From NCBI RefSeq assembly GCF_014652275.1, contig NZ_BMYM01000001.1, positions 1,364,001 through 1,428,000 of the forward strand: a DNA stretch of 64,000 bases, read 5' to 3'. A model generated the notes under the pieces. It saw only the letters and a list, made by a program, of their open reading frames with translations. It was not told where the DNA came from and ran no database searches. Numbering within the stretch: position 1 is the first letter of the stretch; each line of letters begins with the position of its first letter. Made by a program: the position numbers and the translations under genes. Positions 15,466-24,348 of the stretch are shown piece by piece. This DNA comes from Parahalioglobus pacificus. GTDB lineage: Bacteria; Pseudomonadota; Gammaproteobacteria; Pseudomonadales; Halieaceae.

Positions 15466-16374
15466 ATGACATCAGCACCCTCTGGCCGCGCCCGCACACT
15501 TGAAGACTTCGTGAGAATCATGTCCGAGGCAGCCAACGGCCCCGCCCATAATTACCAGCCCTACTCCCCCTTGCCTGGCGATGTCTTCATCACCAGTTGG
15601 GCTAAAAGCGGCACAACACTGTTGCAGCAAATGTTTCACCAGATCCGTACCGCTGCCACCGGTGGCGACGAAGACTATGACGACATCAGTCGTGTGGTGC
15701 CCTGGGAGGACACCGCGCAAATGATCGATCTCAATATGCAGGCGGAGCAGCGCGCAGCGCCCAGAGGGTTCAAGTCCCATAGAGAATATGAAAGGCTGCA
15801 CGCAGGTATGCGCTACGTGGTTGCGCTAAGAGACCCTAAAGAAACCTATGTATCGTTCTATCGCTTTTTCAATGGCTGGCAACTAGAGCGCGATGCCCTT
15901 TCCCTAGAGGAATTCATGCCATTGTGGTTGGGAGGTGGACCCGGTGGCTGTGACTACTTCACTCACCTTCTGAGCTGGTTCTCACGAAGGGACGAGCCGG
16001 ACACCTTTCTTACCTCTTACAATCGAGTTGCTAAGGAACGAGCCAGTGCCATTGAAGCTCTGGCAGCGTTTGTCGAGGTGCCGCTGTCTGACAGCGAAAT
16101 CTCGCTGGTGCTTGAACGCACGTCTCGCGAATACATGTACGCCAACAAGGACAAGTTCGACGACGCCATGGTCGCTCGTGTTCTGGAGGAACGCAGCGGT
16201 GTACCGCCAGGCAGTGATTCCAGCAAAGTTCAGGCTGTCGGCAGCCAGGCCGAAGACTTGCCCCAATCAGTGGCCGAAGAGATAGACACAATGTGGCAAG
16301 AGCGCGTATTGCCCACTACGGGGTTCCCCGACTTCTCGGCACTAGCTCATGAGCTTTGTTCGGCACCGAGGTAG
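15466..16374 (+). CDS. PAPS-dependent sulfotransferase
   Basis: 302 residues from the ATG at 15466, which has AAAGGA upstream; an open frame extends further 5-prime but overlaps the opposite-strand pseudogene and has no family features. GDVFITSWAKSGTTLLQQM is the 5-prime phosphosulfate binding loop, and MRYVVALRDPKETYVSFYRFF is the 3-prime phosphate motif; RTSREYM and late Gly/Pro-rich loop follow. It transfers sulfate from PAPS to a hydroxyl of an unknown small acceptor (steroid, lipid or phenol are possible). Full length for cytosolic-type sulfotransferases. Confidence 0.9.
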   Translation: MTSAPSGRARTLEDFVRIMSEAANGPAHNYQPYSPLPGDVFITSWAKSGTTLLQQMFHQIRTAATGGDEDYDDISRVVPWEDTAQMIDLNMQAEQRAAPRGFKSHREYERLHAGMRYVVALRDPKETYVSFYRFFNGWQLERDALSLEEFMPLWLGGGPGGCDYFTHLLSWFSRRDEPDTFLTSYNRVAKERASAIEALAAFVEVPLSDSEISLVLERTSREYMYANKDKFDDAMVARVLEERSGVPPGSDSSKVQAVGSQAEDLPQSVAEEIDTMWQERVLPTTGFPDFSALAHELCSAPR

Positions 16375-16421
16375 ACCCTAAGAGAGACATCCTCCTTAAG
16401 CGTCATCGCGGCCGACCGAAT

Positions 16422-17219
16422 TTACTGGCGCAACTGGAATAACACGTCTGTTCGGGCTAAGTACTTCACACCGCGAACAAGAGGTTCGGAACTGTGCAGG
16501 CACTGCAGTGGGTGCCGGCCGTGGGGAAAGCATAATGCCGCGCCGAGAGGCGTCCTGACGTTGACTCGCCTGGCCTGCTCGGGATCTCTGGCGGGGCGTT
16601 TCGGCGCGTCGGCATCCAATAGAAACTGGGTGGCGCCTCCTTCGAAATCATCGTTCAACAAAAGCAAAAAGGTCATGCAACTGTAGCGATCGGGATAGGC
16701 GTTGCCGATGAGCTCTTCGTCAATAACGCGACTGCCCGGCCAGTCGCCGTCGATATGCGGCGCAAAATAATCACCCTTCGAGTAACGATAAAACCGAAAG
16801 CGTGCATTGAGCCCAACCGCTTTCCGACCGTTATAGAGGCGTGACTGATCGCCGAAGTAATGGGCACAACGAGACCAGATGGACGCATCGGTCGCCTCAT
16901 CAACCACCCACGTGACATTGTCGTTGTGCCTGATACGTCGCGGCAGAGACACAGCAGCATCCCCCAGATACCCCAGCGATTCAGTGATGCCGATCAGTCG
17001 CTGGCACTCCTCTGGCGACAGCACGTTCAGCAGCTGAAACGCACCCGGTACTTCCGGAACGGCAATTCGCTCAAGCGTGGGCGCCGAGCGATGTTCAAGC
17101 TGGGCCGGATTGGGTGCGCGATTCGCCCAAGTGGGGATTGCCGGATTCTCTGCGCCTGGCTCGCGCACCACGACAAAGAAATCCTCCGGGCGATTCACTG
17201 TGTTATCTGCCCTGCTCAT
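16422..17219 (-). CDS. 2-oxoglutarate/Fe(II) oxygenase, prolyl-4-hydroxylase type
   Basis: 265 residues from the ATG at 17219, preceded by GAGGG; a TTG start 23 codons earlier is less likely. The P4Hc fold shows RFYRYSKGDYFAPHIDGDW, giving the iron-binding H-x-D, and a distal His in PLQCLHSSEPL; GVKYLARTDVLF carries the basic residue that binds 2-oxoglutarate. FQLLNVLSPEECQRLI is the family opening. It hydroxylates an unknown substrate. Converges with the sulfotransferase gene (47-base gap), which suggests but does not prove a shared tailoring role. Confidence 0.86.
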   Translation of the reverse strand: MSRADNTVNRPEDFFVVVREPGAENPAIPTWANRAPNPAQLEHRSAPTLERIAVPEVPGAFQLLNVLSPEECQRLIGITESLGYLGDAAVSLPRRIRHNDNVTWVVDEATDASIWSRCAHYFGDQSRLYNGRKAVGLNARFRFYRYSKGDYFAPHIDGDWPGSRVIDEELIGNAYPDRYSCMTFLLLLNDDFEGGATQFLLDADAPKRPARDPEQARRVNVRTPLGAALCFPHGRHPLQCLHSSEPLVRGVKYLARTDVLFQLRQ

Positions 17220-17331
17220 AACCCTCTGTACTTCCCGACCCGTAGCAGCAGCGAGTGGTGGCGCAAACCCGCTGAAGCTCACCGCCAATGGCCGTTACGG
17301 ACTACCACAACCATATCCGAGGTTTTGTGCC

Positions 17332-18084
17332 CTACTCGGGCTTTTCAAATACAAAGAAAAATCGGTCTGTGTTGCCGGTGACGGTTTTACGCCCTACTTC
17401 GAACGCCAGGGAATCATCGGGCTTATAGAACATATCCGATGACTTCAGCAGAACGAAGCCGGCGTCCTGAACTTCAGTTAACACCACGACCGGATCCTCG
17501 CGACGCCAGTTTTCCGGCGTGTCCGGCTGGTTGTGACGCCGAGTGTGGTCGATCACGATATACCGCCCTCCCGGCTTCAGCGCCGCGAAAACCGCTCGGT
17601 TAAATGCAGCACGGTCGTCGCCGTGCAAGTTGTGGTATTCACGAATGTTGAGGAACATGTCGAGGTCGCTGCTATCGAAATCGATGCCCTCGAAGGAGTA
17701 GGCGCGCAGGTCATAGTCCCAGTCCATGGCCATAGACACCTGCCGGACCTTGGCCATGGGGGGGGTCGAGATCAAATCACTCAGATCGGCCAACCACTCA
17801 TGGGGATATCCTATGGTGAGGCTACCACTGTCCTTCAGCACAGGTGCCAGAAGTTTCGTATACCAACCATTACCCGGTGCGAACTCAAACACTGACATAT
17901 CGGCTTCCAGTCCCATAAAAGCGACAGCATCAGCCGGGGCTCGATTTGCATCACGTGTGGTATCTGCGGACGTTCGATACTCGAGCTGCATAGCCCGTTG
18001 CACATCTTCCGTGATGGATTGCCCACTGGCGAAGGATGTCAGTATCGCTGCAAACAGTGCAGCGCCAGATGCGGCTCGTTTCAT
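17332..18084 (-). CDS. Exported class I SAM-methyltransferase-like protein (COG4798 type)
   Basis: 250 residues beginning with a signal peptide (KRAASGAALFAAILTSFASGQS). The Rossmann motif I is seen as MSVFEFAPGNGWYTKLLAPVL, and ALKPGGRYIVIDHT is the usual motif after strand 5. This family of predicted methyltransferases often carries signal peptides, which is odd because SAM is cytoplasmic; the true role in the periplasm is not known. GGAG precedes the ATG. The gene follows the oxygenase on the same strand in transcription order, being upstream of it, with a 112-base gap. Confidence 0.85.
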   Translation of the reverse strand: MKRAASGAALFAAILTSFASGQSITEDVQRAMQLEYRTSADTTRDANRAPADAVAFMGLEADMSVFEFAPGNGWYTKLLAPVLKDSGSLTIGYPHEWLADLSDLISTPPMAKVRQVSMAMDWDYDLRAYSFEGIDFDSSDLDMFLNIREYHNLHGDDRAAFNRAVFAALKPGGRYIVIDHTRRHNQPDTPENWRREDPVVVLTEVQDAGFVLLKSSDMFYKPDDSLAFEVGRKTVTGNTDRFFFVFEKPE

Positions 18085-18172
18085 ATCTCTCCCCGTTAGG
18101 CGTTATGCTAGAGTCAAATGCTAGGTACGGGTGAGTTTTCACGCCACCTATCGGGTAGGCGTAAAACTGTCT

Positions 18173-19153
18173 TCACGCCGACGCGCGAGCCTCAGTAGCG
18201 GCTTGGATGAGCGCAAGTATCGGCTCCCTGAACTCGAGATACCATTGATTGGCGTAGGATTGCAGATCCATCACGCGGCCCTCGCTGGTATTGTCCAGCT
18301 GCATTAACTTTCGCGGTAACTCGCTGTTCACTCGCAGGTAACGATTACCCAGCAGTTGCCGACACTGGTGAGCACTCACGCTGGAACTGGCACTCATCAT
18401 ATGATCCAGCAGACCGTTAGTGAGCCAACCCACCACGCCCCAGTCACGCGATGCTTTACCGATCGTATCCCGATCTTCCTGGCTAAGATCCGGCACAGGT
18501 CGACCCGTACCCAGCGACAGCATCCAAATGTCATCCAGAGTATGGCCCATGGCCAGGGACTCGGTAAGCGCACATACGCTGGGGTCATTCGTGGCCAGAG
18601 CGCCATCGAGCAACCAGCGTCGCGTTAGCGAAGTTGTGGGCACAGTAGGATAAAGTGTTGGCGCTGCGGTGGAGGCATCACAGATTTCCGCCAGTGTCGG
18701 GTTATATGAAGCATCGCTGCCGCGGCCATTTTTGAACGCGACGAGGTCTCGACTGATAAAGTCGTAAGCAATGATTAGAAGATGCTTATCCACTATATCG
18801 TTGATGCACACGCTACCCAGCATTTCATCAACATAGGCGCGCTTATTAACACCGTCATACTTTGGCTGGTTTTGCATACGGCCCAGCATGCGGTCCCACA
18901 CGGTTTTATCCATAATGCGTGACAGGTTCTCCGAGGAGTAGCTGTCATTGGCCAGATCATCGACTGTGCCTGCATCACAAACCAGGTAGGCTGCAATCAT
19001 CGCCCCCGTGCTTACACCGGCAAAGAAATCAAACTGCTCGCGCAAGGATATATTTAAATCGCGCTGCAAATGCATGAGTATGTTTGCGGGTATGACGCCG
19101 CGCGAACCACCGCCATCGACGCTCAGAATGAAAATGGGACCTTTTTGCGACAT
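18173..19153 (-). CDS. Patatin-like phospholipase
   Basis: 326 residues. FILSVDGGGSRGVIP gives the oxyanion Gly-rich loop (residues 10-21), GVSTGA carries the nucleophile Ser48, and LLDGALATNDP holds the catalytic Asp of the Ser-Asp dyad. It hydrolyses acyl chains of phospholipids or other lipids. There is no signal peptide, so it is cytoplasmic or injected. Although patatins occur as effectors of CBASS defence (CapV), no cyclase gene lies next to it, so I do not call a defence role. It ends 90 bases downstream of the methyltransferase gene start region, same strand. Confidence 0.9.
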   Translation of the reverse strand: MSQKGPIFILSVDGGGSRGVIPANILMHLQRDLNISLREQFDFFAGVSTGAMIAAYLVCDAGTVDDLANDSYSSENLSRIMDKTVWDRMLGRMQNQPKYDGVNKRAYVDEMLGSVCINDIVDKHLLIIAYDFISRDLVAFKNGRGSDASYNPTLAEICDASTAAPTLYPTVPTTSLTRRWLLDGALATNDPSVCALTESLAMGHTLDDIWMLSLGTGRPVPDLSQEDRDTIGKASRDWGVVGWLTNGLLDHMMSASSSVSAHQCRQLLGNRYLRVNSELPRKLMQLDNTSEGRVMDLQSYANQWYLEFREPILALIQAATEARASA

Positions 19154-19335
19154 CCGCTGTCTCTATCGTGCATTCGCTACCCTAATAAAGACCAAAATCA
19201 AAAAATTGCCAGTCAGACCAGGGATGGCTCTACGATCGCCGTCCCTCGGATTAGAACAAAGGAAACATTGCTGACAACCCATGCATTGGAGAAATCGAGC
19301 AATGCACAGTTGCGTATCGTCGCGGTAAAGGAAAA

Positions 19336-21159
19336 CTAACCTCTCTGCTTTCCCTTTTTTTTGCCGGATTTTCTATTGGCCCGGCCACTTTTCCCAGCCA
19401 TTCCATCGGCGTGCTTTACGGACTTCGCCCCGGGAGCAGATCGATCACCCTTGCCGACCTGCATTACTACACGCGAAAGCTGCAGGCGTTGTCCGCTCAC
19501 CCACACACTTTTTAAATGTTTGAATAGCTCTTTAGGCATGCCCTCAGGAAGATCGACCGTACTGTAATTATCGTGTATGTCGATATGGCCAATATACTCG
19601 GCGTCAATTTCAGCTTCATTGGCAATGGCGCCAACGATATTGCCAGGTTTGACCCCATGGCTATGGCCCACTTCGATGCGGAAGCGCTCCATTCCCTTGT
19701 CTGGACCAACGGTTTTGTTTCGACGCGGCTTTCTATGCTCACCACCCCTTTCGCGTTTCTCACGGGCTGGAGACTTTGTGTCTTTACTGTGACCGCCGGC
19801 AGACCCTGAATCACCGTCCGCTTCCGCTGATTCACCACGCTTGGCGGATGGCCTGCTGCTCCCCTGCACCATGGCGACCAATGCCGATGCTATCTCGATC
19901 ACAGGCACGCCATACTCATGCTGGTAGTCTTCCACTAACTTACGGCTGGCCGATAGATCCCGTGCGTCCAAGACCTCCGTGATCTGTTGCTTGAATTTTG
20001 CGGCTCGTTTGTCAGCGACCTGCTCAGCCGTGGGTAACTCCATCTTCTCGATGGTCTGGCCTGTCGAACGCTCAATGGCCCTGAGAAGGCGCCTTTCACG
20101 GTTAGCGGCGAACAGGATCGCGTCCCCAGTGCGGCCCGCGCGACCCGTGCGACCGATACGATGCACGTAGGCTTCGACATCGTAGGGGATATCGTAGTTA
20201 ATGACGTGGCTGATACGCTCGACGTCTAAACCCCGCGCAGCGACATCCGTGGCTACTAGGATATCCAGCTCTCCGTTTTTAAGCTTCTGCACGGTCTGCT
20301 CGCGCTGCTTCTGCGGAATGTCGCCATTCAATGCGGCTGCGGGGTAACCCCTTGCCGCCAGCTTGTCTGCCAAGTTGGACGTCGACAGGCGGGTGCGAAC
20401 AAAGATAATGATGCCGTCAGTTTCCTCGACCTCTAGAATACGCGTCAGCGCATCCAGCTTGTGCACTCCCGCCATCATCCACACCCGCTGGCGGATTGAG
20501 GTGTTTGTGACCGTCTTCACCTCTATTGCGACTTCCTCGGGCTGATTGAGGTAGCGCTGGGTAATGCGCTTGATTGCCTCAGGCATAGTCGCCGAGAAAA
20601 GAGCCATCTGCCGCTGCTCAGGGATCTGTTCCAGTATCCACTCCACATCATCGATGAAGCCCATACGGAGCATTTCGTCAGCTTCATCCAGCACCAGCAT
20701 TTGCAGCTCAGACAGATCCAGGGAGCCGCGGCGCATATGATCCATGACGCGTCCCGGGGTCCCCACGACCACATGCACGCCACGCTGCAGCTGACGCAGC
20801 TGGCCTCGATAGTCGGCGCCGCCATACACGGGCAATACGCGGAAGCCATGCATGTAATGCGCGTACTTCTGGAACGCTTCTGACACCTGAATCGCGAGCT
20901 CGCGTGTGGGTGCCAGAACCAGCGCCTGGGGCTTTTTCTGCTCCAGATTCAGGCGTGCAAGCAGTGGCAGTGCAAAAGCCGCCGTTTTGCCCGTCCCAGT
21001 TTGGGCCTGTCCGAGCACATCTCGCCCGTTTAACAACGGGGGTATGGTCGCGGCCTGAATCGCCGAGGGCGTCTCGTAGCCAACGTCAGTGAGGGCTTTT
21101 TGCAAAGCCTCGGGCAGGGACAAGGCTGCGAAGTTTTCTACCGCATCTGTAGAGGACAT
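19336..21159 (-). CDS. deaD: DEAD-box RNA helicase, DeaD/CsdA type
   Basis: 607 residues from the ATG at 21159 (AGGAA before it). Motifs in order: Q motif around FAALSLPEALQKALTDVGYETPSAIQ, motif I GQAQTGTGKT, PTREL, GTPGR, DEAD, SAT, HRIGRTGRAGRTG. The C-terminal third carries a low-complexity charged linker and a DbpA-type RNA-binding domain (RFRIEVGHSHGVKPGNIVGAIANEAEI), then a basic tail. It unwinds structured RNA in ribosome assembly and cold adaptation. A GC hairpin (21186-21209) lies in its 5-prime leader. Confidence 0.96.
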   Translation of the reverse strand: MSSTDAVENFAALSLPEALQKALTDVGYETPSAIQAATIPPLLNGRDVLGQAQTGTGKTAAFALPLLARLNLEQKKPQALVLAPTRELAIQVSEAFQKYAHYMHGFRVLPVYGGADYRGQLRQLQRGVHVVVGTPGRVMDHMRRGSLDLSELQMLVLDEADEMLRMGFIDDVEWILEQIPEQRQMALFSATMPEAIKRITQRYLNQPEEVAIEVKTVTNTSIRQRVWMMAGVHKLDALTRILEVEETDGIIIFVRTRLSTSNLADKLAARGYPAAALNGDIPQKQREQTVQKLKNGELDILVATDVAARGLDVERISHVINYDIPYDVEAYVHRIGRTGRAGRTGDAILFAANRERRLLRAIERSTGQTIEKMELPTAEQVADKRAAKFKQQITEVLDARDLSASRKLVEDYQHEYGVPVIEIASALVAMVQGSSRPSAKRGESAEADGDSGSAGGHSKDTKSPAREKRERGGEHRKPRRNKTVGPDKGMERFRIEVGHSHGVKPGNIVGAIANEAEIDAEYIGHIDIHDNYSTVDLPEGMPKELFKHLKSVWVSGQRLQLSRVVMQVGKGDRSAPGAKSVKHADGMAGKSGRANRKSGKKKGKQRG

Positions 21160-21185
21160 AATGATTCCTGTGGCCGCGTGATACA

Positions 21186-21209
21186 CGCCGCCTGAATAAG
21201 AAGGCGGCG
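21186..21209. other. GC hairpin in the deaD leader
   Basis: CGCCGCC (21186-21192) pairs with GGCGGCG (21203-21209) across a ten-base loop, 27 bases before the deaD start. It lies between metY and deaD, both on the minus strand. With no T-run it is not a classical terminator; a leader structure for post-transcriptional control of deaD is possible. Confidence 0.4.
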
Positions 21210-21296
21210 ATTATAGCGGCAGGCGCGTCTTTACGCGAGAAGCACACGATTGGGCTCTTCGCAGGACGGCCGACAGGCCATCAAATCATGAACGAG

Positions 21297-22568
21297 TCAG
21301 GCCTTCTCCAACGCCTGCGAAACGTCCGCAATGATGTCATCGATATGCTCAATACCGACTGAAATTCGGACCAAATCGGGTGAGACCCCAGCAGCTCTCA
21401 ATTCATCGTCATTAAGTTGACGATGGGTAGTTGACGCTGGATGACAGGCCAGCGATTTCGCATCGCCAATATTTACTAAGCGCAGGATCATCTGCAACGC
21501 ATCAATGAAGCGCGCACAGGCATCTATACCACCGACAATACCAAAGCTGAGAATGCCCGACGCCCGACCGCCGGTAATGGACTGACAGGTGGCGTGATAA
21601 GGACTGTCAGGCTGCGCGGCATAGTTCACCCAGGCGACCTTCGGGTGCTGACTCAGGTAGTCTGCGAGTTTTTCTGCGTTCTCGCAGTGCCGGTCCATGC
21701 GCAAGCCCAATGTCTCCAGCCCCTGCAGAATCTGGAACGCATTCATGGGCGATATGGCCGCCCCTGTATTGCGTAGCGGTACCACCCTGCAGCGACCGAT
21801 ATAGGCGGCCTCCCCCAGAGCTTCGGTATACACCACACCGTGGTAAGACGGATCTGGGGTGTTCATTACTGGGAAACGCTCTTTATTCGCCACCCAGTCA
21901 AACTTCCCTGAATCAACGATAACTCCGCCGATGGACGTGCCATGACCGCCGATGTACTTGGTGAGTGAATGAATCACGATATCCGCGCCCAACTCAAACG
22001 GGCGGCACAGGTAAGGCGTGGCCACGGTGTTATCGACGATGAGCGGCACACCATGCTTGTGGGCAATCTCTGCCAGACGCTTGATATCGACCACATTACC
22101 CGCGGGGTTACCGATGGATTCACAGAACACCGCCTTGGTCTTATCGTCGATGGCCGCTTCAAAGCCATCGAAGTCATTGTGGCTGACCATCTTGACGGTC
22201 ACACCCTGACGCGGAAGAGAATGGGCAAAGAAGTTGTAGGTTCCGCCATACAGCTCACTGGTGCTGACAACGTTGTCGCCGACTTCGGTAATGCACTGCA
22301 GCGCATAGGTGATTGCAGCCATACCCGATGACACGGCCAGCGCTCCTACGCCGCCCTCCATCGCTGCCATGCGCTGCTCGAGCACATCCGTCGTAGGGTT
22401 CATAATGCGGGTATAGATATTGCCCGGCACCGCCAGATTGAACAGGTCCGCTCCGTGCTGGGTATCGTCAAAGGTGTAGGACGTGGTCTGGTAGATGGGG
22501 ACTGCTGCAGCGTTGGTAGGCGCTTCCGGCGTATATCCTTGATGAAGCGCAATAGACTCAAGTTTCAT
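21297..22568 (-). CDS. metY: O-acetylhomoserine sulfhydrylase / aminocarboxypropyltransferase
   Basis: 423 residues, the usual length for this gamma-family PLP enzyme of the Cys/Met metabolism class. The PLP lysine lies in IHSLTKYIGGHGTSIGG; IYTRIMNPTTDVLEQRMAAMEGG, VGDNVVSTSELYGGT and the C-terminal SLACHPASTTH-RQL block are characteristic. It makes homocysteine from O-acetylhomoserine and sulfide, or works with methanethiol. It is immediately downstream (one base) of a VOC-family gene, so the two are probably cotranscribed. Confidence 0.95.
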   Translation of the reverse strand: MKLESIALHQGYTPEAPTNAAAVPIYQTTSYTFDDTQHGADLFNLAVPGNIYTRIMNPTTDVLEQRMAAMEGGVGALAVSSGMAAITYALQCITEVGDNVVSTSELYGGTYNFFAHSLPRQGVTVKMVSHNDFDGFEAAIDDKTKAVFCESIGNPAGNVVDIKRLAEIAHKHGVPLIVDNTVATPYLCRPFELGADIVIHSLTKYIGGHGTSIGGVIVDSGKFDWVANKERFPVMNTPDPSYHGVVYTEALGEAAYIGRCRVVPLRNTGAAISPMNAFQILQGLETLGLRMDRHCENAEKLADYLSQHPKVAWVNYAAQPDSPYHATCQSITGGRASGILSFGIVGGIDACARFIDALQMILRLVNIGDAKSLACHPASTTHRQLNDDELRAAGVSPDLVRISVGIEHIDDIIADVSQALEKA

Positions 22569-22569
22569 G

Positions 22570-23025
22570 TCAATCTCCCGTGTTAACTGAAGTTAGATTC
22601 GTCGGTGCCTTTGAGAGGCCTTCCCGCGACGCATTGATCCCCCGCTGATAGGTTCGCTCAACGCGCCATGGCGGGTGTAAACGGTTTTCGCCCGCATGGT
22701 ACAACTTGATTCGATTGCCTGAGGGGTCATGGATCACCGCTTCGCGCCAGAGATAGCTATGATCGGTGGGTAGCTGCTCAAACTCGAAACCGAGTAGCTG
22801 CAGTTCGCGTACCTTCGAATCCACATCATCGATCTCAAAATAGAGCGTCGCCCCATTGGAAAAGATCTCGGTTTCCAGTTGCAGCGAAAAGGTGGCCTCG
22901 CCGACCTGACTTTCAAACCGCGCGTAATGCGGTGTGTCCACGATCTGCATGAAGCCCATGCGCAAATAGAAGTCCACGGCGTCTGTCATATCCGTTACGG
23001 GCAGAGTGATTTGATTGAGATTCAT
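22570..23025 (-). CDS. VOC (glyoxalase/bleomycin resistance) superfamily protein
   Basis: 151 residues from the ATG at 23025; a longer frame runs upstream but the VOC fold begins with MNLNQITLPVTDMTDAVDFYLRMGF. The second half shows ATLYFEIDDVDSKVRELQLLG and WREAVIHDPSGNRIKLYHAG, the metal-site region with the conserved Glu/His pattern and DPxGN turn. Vicinal-oxygen-chelate proteins include glyoxalases, dioxygenases and resistance binders; specificity cannot be told. Its stop is next to the metY start, indicating one operon. Confidence 0.88.
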   Translation of the reverse strand: MNLNQITLPVTDMTDAVDFYLRMGFMQIVDTPHYARFESQVGEATFSLQLETEIFSNGATLYFEIDDVDSKVRELQLLGFEFEQLPTDHSYLWREAVIHDPSGNRIKLYHAGENRLHPPWRVERTYQRGINASREGLSKAPTNLTSVNTGD

Positions 23026-23096
23026 GCGCTTACCCAGGGCTTCGTAAACGGCCACGCAGGGTAACAGTTTATGGCATGCAGTGACGACGCGGCAGA

Positions 23097-23285
23097 TCAG
23101 CGCTTCAGGCGGGTGTATATGAGAAAGGAAACAGTCATGGCGGTGCCCAGCATTGCAACAGTAATCACATCCCTGAAGGGGGTCTCGGGCACCCAGACCT
23201 TGTAGTGTTCCATGGCGTACAGCGCCCACATCGTCAAAACGGTCGGCGATGCCACTACTAGCATACGTACTACGCGCGGGATCAT
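23097..23285 (-). CDS. Small two-helix membrane protein (62 aa)
   Basis: 62 residues from ATG 23285 with AGAGG upstream at good spacing. Two hydrophobic segments (VVRMLVVASPTVLTMWALYAM and FRDVITVAMLGTAMTVSFLIY) flank a short loop, ending in basic TRLKR, so it is a likely two-pass inner-membrane protein. No family recognised. It lies 71 bases upstream of the VOC start region, same strand. Confidence 0.65.
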   Translation of the reverse strand: MIPRVVRMLVVASPTVLTMWALYAMEHYKVWVPETPFRDVITVAMLGTAMTVSFLIYTRLKR

Positions 23286-23433
23286 TGAGCCTCTCCATAC
23301 TTCAGACACGCGAACACGCTAACACGGTTTAAAGCCACGCAGTTTCTTCCCCTATCCGCGCGGATGTTGCAGTGCTTCGGCCGGTGCGACACTCTGAAGA
23401 TATCGCCAGCGCGCCATCGCCGGAGCCGCCATT

Positions 23434-24336
23434 ATGAGCACTGTACTCGATAATAAACTCATTAACGGTTGGGGTCTGTTTTCCCTAATATCGATTCCGC
23501 TATCGCTGTGGGTCATTTACGAGATGACCACCGTGGACCTCAGTCAGGGCGCAGGCATTTCCGAGATGATCGGTTTCTCCGTACGTATCGCCGTGCCTTT
23601 TATCTACTTTGCGATGGCTGCCTCCTCCATCAACATCCTCTTCCCAGGCACGGCTGGACGTTGGTGGCTGCGCAATCGCCGCTATATCGGCCTGTGCTTC
23701 GCCGTGGGTATGGTCTGGCAAGGGTTGTTCATCTTCATCATCTCTACCTTTTTCCGGGATTATTACTACAGCGAGGTCTACTACTTTCGCGATGAGTTAG
23801 AAGGTACCTTTGGCTACATTTTCCTGGCAGCGATGATTGTCACGTCGTTCCAGTTCGCCCGAAAACGCCTGGACCTGGCGCAATGGAAGCTCATACAGAA
23901 AGGCGGCATCTACGTACTGTGGGGCTATGCCTTCAGCGTGTATTGGTGGAACCTGTACTACTACGGTGGGTATGAACTGCACGACATTATTTATTACTGG
24001 GGTGGATTCCTAGCCTTTGCACTTCGCATCGCAGCCTGGGGGAAACAGCGCCAAATATTGGCGGTGCGCCAGGGTGCAGCAGCCAAAGCAGGCCTGGGCC
24101 AACGGGCGGCAGGAATTGCACTGATCATGATGGGGTTGGTGGTATCTGCAACAGGTGGCTACTGGCAGGAGGCCATGACAAGCTTTATGACCACGCCCGG
24201 ATGGTCTGCCCAGATGGAACTGTGGCTGCCATTCTGGCCGCTGGAGCCCTACTACAGCCTGATACTCATGGCCCTGGGTACCGCCATTATCACATGGCGT
24301 CCCAACCCGGCCGGCGCAGCCACTGCACCGGCCTGA
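23434..24336 (+). CDS. Polytopic membrane protein, possibly ferric-reductase-like
   Basis: 300 residues with about eight hydrophobic segments (for example GWGLFSLISIPLSLWVIYEM near the start and GGIYVLWGYAFSVYWWNLYYY in the middle). Many aromatic residues. The central DLAQWKLIQKGGIYVLWGYAF loosely resembles the W..LH...Y segment of ferric-reductase-like heme proteins, but the His that would bind heme is replaced, so the resemblance may be only superficial. Convergent with the monooxygenase gene downstream by 13 bases. Function not known. Confidence 0.7.
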   Translation: MSTVLDNKLINGWGLFSLISIPLSLWVIYEMTTVDLSQGAGISEMIGFSVRIAVPFIYFAMAASSINILFPGTAGRWWLRNRRYIGLCFAVGMVWQGLFIFIISTFFRDYYYSEVYYFRDELEGTFGYIFLAAMIVTSFQFARKRLDLAQWKLIQKGGIYVLWGYAFSVYWWNLYYYGGYELHDIIYYWGGFLAFALRIAAWGKQRQILAVRQGAAAKAGLGQRAAGIALIMMGLVVSATGGYWQEAMTSFMTTPGWSAQMELWLPFWPLEPYYSLILMALGTAIITWRPNPAGAATAPA

Positions 24337-24348
24337 TCTACTCCGCTA

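Noticed and set aside
18173-19153. Patatin as a CBASS effector (CapV)
   Set aside because: No CD-NTase, Cap2 or Cap3 gene next to it; patatins of this type are also housekeeping lipases.
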